DNA of 64,000 nucleotides from Halisarca cf. caerulea (taxonomy: Eukaryota; Porifera; Demospongiae; Chondrillida; Halisarcidae), in assembly GCA_963170055.1 (NCBI GenBank), contig CAUJGJ010000304.1:375501-439500 (forward strand), read 5' to 3'. This document shows positions 35,993 to 64,000 of this stretch, piece after piece. Both the position numbers and the translations under genes were made by a program. Position 1 is the first letter of the stretch; every line of letters begins with the position of its first letter. The notes below the pieces were generated by a model. That model had not been told where the DNA came from. It was given only the letters and a program-made list of their open reading frames with translations, and made no database searches.

Positions 35993-38209
35993 ATTATTTT
36001 TCAAATTCTAGCTATAGTGTGGACGATTTAGGATTAATTGTTGAAATTCTTGCGTCCTCTGATGTACAGGCTCTCTTTGATCTTTCTCCTGTACCAGTTC
36101 TGTTCCCTGTCCAAGATCCTAGCATTAATTGTCCCAATCGATCCGATAGCCCTCTCCTCTACTGTGTACGGCATAGGCATTCTTCATGTCTCCTGTCATC
36201 ATTGCTCTTTGGTGCTCCTTCATCCTCATACTGAACGGTCTACCTGTTTCCCCAATGTGAGTCCTGTCACAGTCCAAACAAGGAGTTTGGTAGATTATTC
36301 CTTTGTCTCCATTCTTGTGCCTGCTTTTTACATACATCAGTTGTTGCCTCCGGGTGTTGGAATGTTTAAAAATAGTCCTCACTCCTTTCTGTTTACAGAT
36401 ATTTGCTAGTCCCTCGGACAGTCCTTTCATGTAAGGTAAGATGCAAAGGGGTGTACTTTCTTCCTGCTCATCTCCTCTCTGTCTTCTTTGACTTTCCTCC
36501 TCAGTGTGAATGCTCTTCTTATGTGTTGTTGCACAGTGAACTCAAGGTAACCATTCTTCTTAAATGCTTCTTCTATGTGATTCTTTTCCTTTCCTAGTTT
36601 GTCATTGGATGCAGACTTTTGTACTCTCTTAGCTATGCAGTTTATAACACCATGTTTGACCCTAGGGTGGTGGGCAAATGTGAAGTGGTTGTATTTGTCA
36701 GTGTGGGTCTTCTTCCTATAAACAAAAGTTGTCAGTTGATCAATGGTTATGTTTCTTAACCAGGACATCCAAGAATGGCAGGCAACTATCACTTTTCATT
36801 TCCATGATGAATTAGATGCTGGGTCGTAAAAAGTTGAGGTGGTGTATCAAAACGTCCAACTCTTCCTTGCTTCCATTCCAAATGTCGTTGGTGTCGTCCA
36901 CATAACATATCCACAGTATGGGTTTCACCACTGATGTGAATGAAAAAAAATCTTTCAGCTATTTGTATTCTTGTCTTGTAGATCATTTTACTGGAGGTAT
37001 TTAAGATTTTATTGTACCCTTGTCTCCAAAGTAGTTCCAGTGAATGAGATTGTTGTTCAAATATACAGTACTTGGACTTAATGTACACTCGTGAAATGCT
37101 TCATTTCAGCAAACATAAGTCCTCCCATGTACATCTAGCCCTAAGTATACGTAGATCCCTGTACATCTTGCCCAGATAGAAGATTTTCATGTACGTACTT
37201 ATTAATGTCTGTGTACTTGTAATGCACTTCTGAATCTGATTATAGCTTTCATAATCAGTGCTTTGATGTCCAGTCCTACTGTTAAGTTGTCAAAGTGCAC
37301 TGAATTTAAACTGTCTTAATTTGCCTATGCATTTATGGAATGATATCCAATAATAGTCACCATATGCTTTCGCTACTGGTTGAATCTGGCTATAGGTCAT
37401 GATTCTTTATTATAAACTTCATGTTTTAACTTTGATGTCGGAATGGCTAATATATATATAACGTATCTATATTATATGTTATAGTAATATCCTGGTATGG
37501 GCATGATATCCATGTTATCACCCAAGACAGAGCTGAAGCTAAGGTCGCAGGTGATGACCTAGATATCATGCAAGTGAATGGGCAAGGAAAAACAGTGGAA
37601 ATGGTGGATACGACAGAAATGGCAGAAACAGTGGAAATGCTCAGAAAGAATTTGCCACATTGTTTGACCCCACGCACATGCCCACATGTATCTACTATGG
37701 TCCCACCTAATGGTCATCACTGTAATGGTCATCACTGTAATGGTCATCACTGTAACTAGTTTGGGTGAAGTTACATGTATGCAATTGGTCAAAAGAACAC
37801 ATTGTACGTATTGTAACAGGACATATTGTAGGGTATACAGTGGGTCTTCTAGTCCAGACGCATGGGGACCAGAAAGGACTATTGTAATTATTGAGGTGTC
37901 CTCATTTCAGGGGTTGAAGGTGTACTTTGGCTTATTATAGCAGCTTATTTGATTCCAGTGGCATATGTGTCCACATTATGGTTAAGGTTATTGTTACGGA
38001 AGCTTATTTAACCTGGGGAGGCATTTAGCCAAGAGACTACTACTCTAGGCACCCAGTCACAAAGGGGTTACATGGCGGGTATCTGTAATTCAGGGGTCTG
38101 GATTAGAGGGGTTCCACTGTATACGAATTAAGGATATAAACATATTACAGTTAAATATATTTAATGCAAACATATGTAAAATACAAGCCATGTGCACATG
38201 CACACATGT

Positions 38210-38399
<190 letters not shown>

Positions 38400-38762
38400 G
38401 AAACATCTTTTTACAACAACAACACTGGTTCCACTGTTTTGTGCTGCTATAACCGAGTTGTTGCTGTAACCAGTACATTTTGTACAGAGACTGTAGGACT
38501 ACAAATTCCAAGATGACTATATATTGTGGTATATTTGGTCCTCTTTGAAATTTGTAGTGCTACAGCTAAATCTACATCATATGTATAATACTCCTTGAAA
38601 ATTGTACAGTATATAGTCCTACTGTATACGTATATAGATTAGCTACGTATATGGTTTGCAATTATAATTTAAACTGTAATATGCTACTATTATGTGACTA
38701 ACAGGGGTATGTACGAAAATGGAAACTGCAAGAAAGTTGTGACATACAACCAGTCATCTGGG

Positions 38763-38764
<2 letters not shown>

Positions 38765-38840
<76 letters not shown>
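38765..38840. repeat. (CA)n microsatellite
   Basis: About 37 CA units with a single CATA interruption. Confidence 0.9.
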
Positions 38841-38842
<2 letters not shown>

Positions 38843-39098
38843 AGACCAGTACTGAAGACTGGTAGGCATGCATACAAGAAAAAAGAAATATTGGCGATCA
38901 TTAAATTAGCATGGCAATTTGCACAAGATTAGGCTGTAATTTAATATTGGTGGAAATTAAATTTGACAGTGCACAGCAATGATAAAGCATAGTAAGTAGG
39001 TCTATGTAAATTTGGTGATATAAGTTTGGCGATTTTGATACTGACCTCCAAACTGCCAAATTAAAAATGTCGCCAATATTTCCGGATATACGGTATAT

Positions 39099-39554
39099 AC
39101 AGTAGAACCTCGCAATAAGACCACCCCGGAAATAAGACCACCTCAGAATTAAGACCACTTTGTTGCAGTCCGGAATTTCTCCTATAGTTTTACATGGAAA
39201 TTAGTTTCAGAATAAAGACCACATTTTTTCTTCTGGATGTCAAAACCTCACAATTAAGACCACTTATTTGTGAATACTGCTGTTTTCTGTGGACATTAGG
39301 CTCTGAAATGACGACAGCAGTAGAAAGAGATGGTAAACTTGGGGTCACTTTTTTAACATCATAATGGAGTAACAATAAAAGAGGTGTGATGGTACAATTT
39401 ATCTACAGTTTTATTGCCTTATGTGCATCCTATGTCTATAGAATGACTTCTGGATGTGCCATGCTATTCTAGGCAGTACTTTCAGAAATAAGACCACCTC
39501 AAAATTAAGACCACTTACAATGGTCCCAAAGGTGGTCGTATTTGTGAGGTTCTA

Positions 39555-39558
<4 letters not shown>
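39099..39558. mobile_element. MITE with CAGTAGAACCTC terminal repeats
   Basis: The left end TACAGTAGAACCTCGCAATA then AGACCACC is mirrored by GGTGGTCGTATTTGTGAGGT and TCTACTGTA, with TA at both flanks. The inside repeats the phrase AATAAGACCAC or AATTAAGACCAC six times. Ends of this type belong to pogo/Tigger-like families. No transposase remains. Confidence 0.85.

Positions 39559-39595
<37 letters not shown>
39558..39595. repeat. (AT)n microsatellite
   Basis: About 19 TA units abutting the right end of the MITE at 39099-39558. Confidence 0.85.
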
Positions 39596-39601
<6 letters not shown>

Positions 39602-40258
39602 TTAGTTATTAATTATGCATAAGTACACACATGGCCAAAAGAAAAGGCTGACACAAAAAACAAAATCGTACATAGTTTAGTTAATCACAGAGGAGCTTTA
39701 CAGCAAGTACCAAGGATGGCCATATTATAATTAAATCGCTGAATCATTGACAAAGTTTCAAACAGGAGAGTGGGTCACCAGTGTGTGTCCTAGTGCGATT
39801 ACCCAGCTCTTTGAAAATTTGTATATATACATATATATATATATCCTAAACTATAGTTACAGGTGAAATGATGGGTACACTTACCACTGCCAAAATTTTC
39901 TGTACACAAACATGTACAGTATGGTTAAGTGACCCGTATGCAAAACAGTTATGAGGCATGCAAAGAAAGGCAGTGGAGAAGAACAAAAAACATGTCCAGG
40001 CTACAGGTGGTATAGGGGAAAACAGTTAGGCACATCAATCGCACTTACACCAAACATTGTAGGATGACACAATGGCATGCCTAGCTACATCAAGTTCAAA
40101 GTTTTGAATGTCTCTCTGTTTGGTCCGCAACAGTTGATAAAACTTTTGAAACTCCTCCAAGCAGAGAGAGCCCCTTGAGCCAACCTCTAGTGTAATGAAG
40201 GAGGATGATCGTGAGAGTGCACAAGCATATATGGAGGTCTTGGTACTAGTGCACCTTC

Positions 40259-40261
<3 letters not shown>

Positions 40262-40326
<65 letters not shown>
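40262..40326. repeat. (CA)n microsatellite
   Basis: About 32 CA units next to a possible orphan coding stretch at 40050-40195 (see rejected items). Confidence 0.9.
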
Positions 40327-40330
<4 letters not shown>

Positions 40331-40501
40331 CGCACTATTATAATGCATACACATGCACATTTATATTGTCACATTATATATATATATATATACATATATA
40401 ATATTATGAAGCTTTATGCACTGTAAACAAGAAATTCGGGTAAAAAAACGTGGTGCCCCACGTCCCGAATTATTTGTGAATTTGTTATAAGGGTTTTTGT
40501 A

Positions 40502-40701
40502 TCCTGGTGTGGGGGCGAATTATGGGTGGATCAAAGGAAAAAGTGAGCTGGCATTTGTGATGTATGTAGCACAGGTCACTGATATATGCACATTTCCTAA
40601 TTGATGTCAAATGATGTCAATTAATAGTGTAAGTGGCTGGGACTAATCAACTCTAGATGAGGCTGTACATACCAACAGTCAACAGTGAATGGTTGCCAGG
40701 A
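40502..40701. mobile_element. 200-bp MITE with TCCTGG ends, unoccupied copy
   Basis: Starts TATCCTGGTGTGGGGGCG and ends GGTTGCCAGGATA, so the tips TCCTGG/CCAGGA are inverted and flanked by TA. The same element, split by the RT retroelement, lies on the opposite strand at about 50078-53270. This copy holds the intact target ATAGTGTAAGTGGCT at about 40624-40638. Confidence 0.85.
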
Positions 40702-40713
40702 TACAGATTGGTT

Positions 40714-40843
40714 ATATCCTGTCGAGGTGTGCTACAGCAGAAAATACAGTGCTGATGACCTCAGGCTTCGCCCTCAGTCAATCAGCACTGCATGTACAGT
40801 ATTTCTGCTGCAGCACACCTGGACAGGATATAACAAATGCATC
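40714..40843. mobile_element. 130-bp palindromic MITE
   Basis: GGTTATATCCTGTCGAGGTG then TGCTACAGCAGAAAATAC is mirrored by GTATTTCTGCTGCAGCACAC then CTGGACAGGATATAAC. It sits about 12 bp from the MITE at 40502-40701 and shares the TATCCTG tip. Confidence 0.85.
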
Positions 40844-41145
40844 TCTGCAACAATGGTGTATCAGGTTTACGAAGGGCCGGCCGGGTTTTATCCTTCAGCT
40901 TTGTATTCTTCGATCAACTTTAATATTTTGAAGAAAATTAATTCGCTGCAATTTTGGCATGCAATTTAACGACAGTTTTAAATATCCAGAGTTAAGGATA
41001 CAACCGTACGTGGCTGATACTCTGCCAAAATGCAGTGATTTTAATCATGCATATTCTAAAAATTATATATATAGCTATAGCTAGACTGTATATAGATGTA
41101 TATTTTGCCAGTTATTGTGTTAACTATAATAATAAAATGTACATA

Positions 41146-42003
41146 CACAGGGTGTTTATAACCGTCTGTTGCTTGTTCCGATTGTGGGCGGTGCTTGTTT
41201 TCTACGTCATCAATTAGCGGCTGTTTTTATTGCGTCATTTGGCGTCTTTCGGATGACGTACGAAATTTCACGTATCAACAGAATTTTGACTCACACGAAT
41301 ATAAATGAAATAGGCACACATGCGCACTGCCTCATACAGATAATAAACTAGTACAAAATAACTAATACAACAGAATGGGGGAAGAAGGCGACTTTTGTGA
41401 CGTTTTGCCTACGTATCCGTGAAACGTCACGAAAATGGCTGTTTTGTTGAGGGCGAAGATGAAGTCGCTTGGTTAGACCTCAGATGCATTCGAATCTCAC
41501 CAAATCCAACTTCGATGGAATCTTAAGATGTTTCGGTTTGCGAAAATCGTTCCGGGCATAATAGTGCTACAGTCAAGCAGTTTTTCGCAATTGGACCATT
41601 TATGCTAAATTTTGGCCGTTTGAAGGGTGAAAAAACAGGTTTTTCGGTTATAACTTTCTTACGGAAGATTATAACCTATAGCCCGGAACGATTTTCAGAT
41701 AGCTCACCACTTGTTCTGTCTTTTCGTGTTGTTTAATGGTAATTGAGAGGGATCTGAGGTCTAACCAAGGCGAAGTTTGTCTAAAACTGCTATGTATTCC
41801 TAGCTGGCTATCTTCCTTCAGACAATAGAAACAATCGCTAGTTAAGTACCAACATGCGCGGAATATATACAACTTTCGTCCAGTAAGAAGAACTGGGCGA
41901 AAATCTGGTCAACGAAGTAGAAACGATCGATAATTTCTGAAGCTATTTCAAGACGGCCATTTTTGCATTTTATTCCCGGACGGTTATAAATACCCTGTGT
42001 ATA
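41146..42003. mobile_element. 0.86-kb TIR element with nested inverted repeats
   Basis: The ends ACACAGGGTGTTTATAACCG TC and the mirrored right end GACGGTTATAAATACCCTGT G define terminal repeats of about 22 bp. Inside, GAAAATCGTTCCGGGC pairs with GCCCGGAACGATTTTC (about 41544 and 41676), and TTGGTTAGACCTCAGAT pairs with ATCTGAGGTCTAACCAA. No open frame of note. A non-autonomous DNA transposon is likely. Confidence 0.75.
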
Positions 42004-42359
42004 TATGAATGTGCATAAAATGTGTATAGATTTGATAGCATGATTATTTACAGTATAACAATTTATGCTGTATATGTATAAAATAGGGTCCAATGTGCTG
42101 TGGCTTTTATACTTACGTACATGCTATATTTACAAATATTAATTGCGATATACAATATAATAGTTAAAATCAGTAAGTACTGTATGTGCGCTACTAATGT
42201 GTACTCATACTAATGCTTACTAATGTGTTAATGTGTATATACTCATCAGAAACTGGTTCCAGTTATCTCACAAAATTTCTACATGTATATAAACTACATT
42301 GATATATGTACACAATCAAATAAGCAGAGTTTAGCATACAACACATGCAAGTAGAATTC

Positions 42360-59844
<17,485 letters not shown>

Positions 59845-60346
59845 TATCCTTCACGGGTACTACTCAATTCAGCACTCACGATTCCCACACCGCTACTATT
59901 CGAAGAATCATAAAAATGTGTCCAATGCCACAGGTAGGAAGTTGTTGCCTTATTGACTGATTGGTACGTAGTGAACAATGGTCTAGCTATTCCAACTCCT
60001 CCAGGCGCAGGAGACTAAACATTGTAGTAATGTACACAGACTGACAACACACAACATGGTCTTTATCTACAATCTACTTGTTGCAAAACATGTGTTCTTG
60101 AGACCACAACTGCTATTATTGGACCCATACACTGTCAGGTAGCAAAGTATCATACCACAAGTGCAACACTATTGTAAAATGGGAGAAGTACACATGATAT
60201 GAATAAGCAATTCCTTGTGGTTCCCCGTTAATACCAGCCTTGGCTGATGGGGCAACCTCCCTTGTGGAAATAATAATAATAATAATAATAATAATAATTA
60301 CAGATACTTGTAATGTACATAGCATAATCCACAATGTTCCAGTGGT
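59845..60346. promoter_or_regulatory. Short intergenic region: CELSR promoter and PHF10-like 3' UTR
   Basis: Only about 500 bp separate the PHF10-like stop (60347) from the CELSR ATG (59844), both minus strand, so CELSR promoter elements and the upstream gene's 3' UTR must share this DNA. It contains an (AAT)n repeat at about 60267-60299. No TATA box or poly-A signal was assigned with confidence. Confidence 0.5.
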
Positions 60347-63324
<2,978 letters not shown>

Positions 63325-63759
63325 CTATGAGGAGGGTGGGGAGATGGAAAAAGCACAACAAGGAAATAAATAAATCTTCAAAACAGTGTACGTATATGTA
63401 TATTTACACAATATGAAAAGGTAACAAGATTTGAATGAAATAGCTTCCATATTAAACAAATTTCTACAATTTGCTTATACAATAAGGAAAAAAACACAAG
63501 GTCTACCAATGGAAAGGAAGACAGCAGTACCCAGTACAAATCTACACACTGCAGCTGTTTAGAAGATCTGCTGTGAGACTGCAAACTAATGCATACACAT
63601 ACACATGTTCCGAAAAATTCCAAGCCGGGTACTTGCCTACCATTATCTTATTAAAATGGAGGCAAGCCAACATTTTGTTTGCACAAATTTAATGACCCGT
63701 GCGAGGAATTCGCAGTGGACATTTTCCTATGTTCCCAGCGCCATTCAGTGGGTGACCTT

Positions 63760-64000
63760 GAAGGGGTTTCATTTGATCCTTTAACTTGCAAAATGAAAAA
63801 AAATTGAAATTTGCCCGTACTTGGCGATGAGACACTGTCTTTGTTTTACGGACAAACATGGACTGAAATACGGATTTTCCATGTCAATCCTTTGTCACAC
63901 ATCTCTTCCTAGGGAAAGAAAGCGAACCACCAAGCTTTTTGACGCTATAGTCGGTGAGTGTTGTTATCTATATAGTGGAAGGCTTATCCGCTGACAAAGA
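63760..64000. repeat. Dispersed repeat, copy B (runs off window end)
   Basis: Homologous in order to 61587-61860: GGGGTTTCATTTGATCC, AAATTTGCCCGTACTTGGC, CAATCCTTTGTCACAC, and GAGTGTTGTTATCTATATAG. It continues past the window. Confidence 0.7.

Larger units (their letters stand above)
35430..37100 (-). mobile_element. Penelope-like element (EN+), decayed
   Basis: Minus-strand remnants of a Penelope-like retroelement. An RT active-site remnant ICYVDDTNDIW lies near 36900. A thumb segment TTFVYRKKTHTDKYNHF is followed by the conserved HHPRVKHGV, within 36792-36427. A GIY-YIG endonuclease remnant (GIIYQTPCLDCDRTHIGETG, then RMKEHQ) lies within 36430-36125. The pieces fall in different frames with stops, so the copy is dead, and the 5' part is missing. 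About 100-bp inverted repeats flank 35657-36045 and contain hammerhead-like cores; a third core lies at about 35430-35460. Such ribozymes are known from the terminal repeats of Penelope-like elements. No function in the host is implied. Confidence 0.82.

Noticed and set aside
40050..40195. Possible coding exon (EEFQKFYQLL, RDIQNFELDVARHAIVSSYN) on the minus strand with a GT donor
   Set aside because: Looks protein-like, but no partner exon, family or neighbouring gene could be found; it may be an orphan exon or transposon piece, so it is not listed as a gene.

Overview
This 64 kb window is animal nuclear DNA, rich in A and T. It carries GT-AG introns, many dinucleotide microsatellites and a dense load of small transposons. 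Five multi-exon genes are recognisable, all on the minus strand. Exon positions below were predicted by eye from reading frame, splice sites and phase, and may be off by a base or two. The gene set is animal: CELSR/Flamingo, PHF10/BAF45a, a BAHCC1/TNRC18-type BAH protein, an ANKRD11/12-like protein and mitochondrial RNA polymerase. The species cannot be fixed. A non-bilaterian such as a sponge is my best guess, from the retroelement types and general texture, and is inference only.

Layout in transcription order, right to left: (1) the 3' end of a PHF10-like gene, 63324-60347, whose last intron is full of repeats; (2) a CELSR/Flamingo adhesion GPCR, 59844-42360, about 2,750 residues in about 22 exons, with all expected modules plus an apparent extra thrombospondin-like insert and a C-terminal PDZ-ligand-like tail; (3) an intergenic repeat zone, 42360-34030, with small inverted-repeat transposons, long CA arrays and a decayed Penelope-like element with hammerhead-like motifs; (4) a BAHCC1-like gene, 34029-19340, 13 predicted exons, one a long in-frame minisatellite; (5) intergenic 19340-15865 with palindromic elements; (6) an ANKRD11/12-like gene, 15864-7705, ten exons; (7) a short gap with a retroelement relic; (8) the 5' end of a POLRMT-like gene, 5546 to beyond position 1.

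Three of the five genes encode likely nuclear chromatin or transcription regulators, one encodes the mitochondrial RNA polymerase and one a cell-surface planar-polarity receptor. No functional clustering is claimed beyond shared orientation.

Mobile DNA is the most unusual content. A reverse-transcriptase element sits inside an older 200-bp transposon in a CELSR intron; a 15-bp target duplication and an unoccupied paralogous copy at 40502-40701 document the insertion. A 1-kb element with about 100-bp terminal inverted repeats carries a RecQ-helicase fragment. Penelope-like debris retains GIY-YIG and YVDD coding remnants and hammerhead-like cores. No rRNA, tRNA or CRISPR array was recognised.
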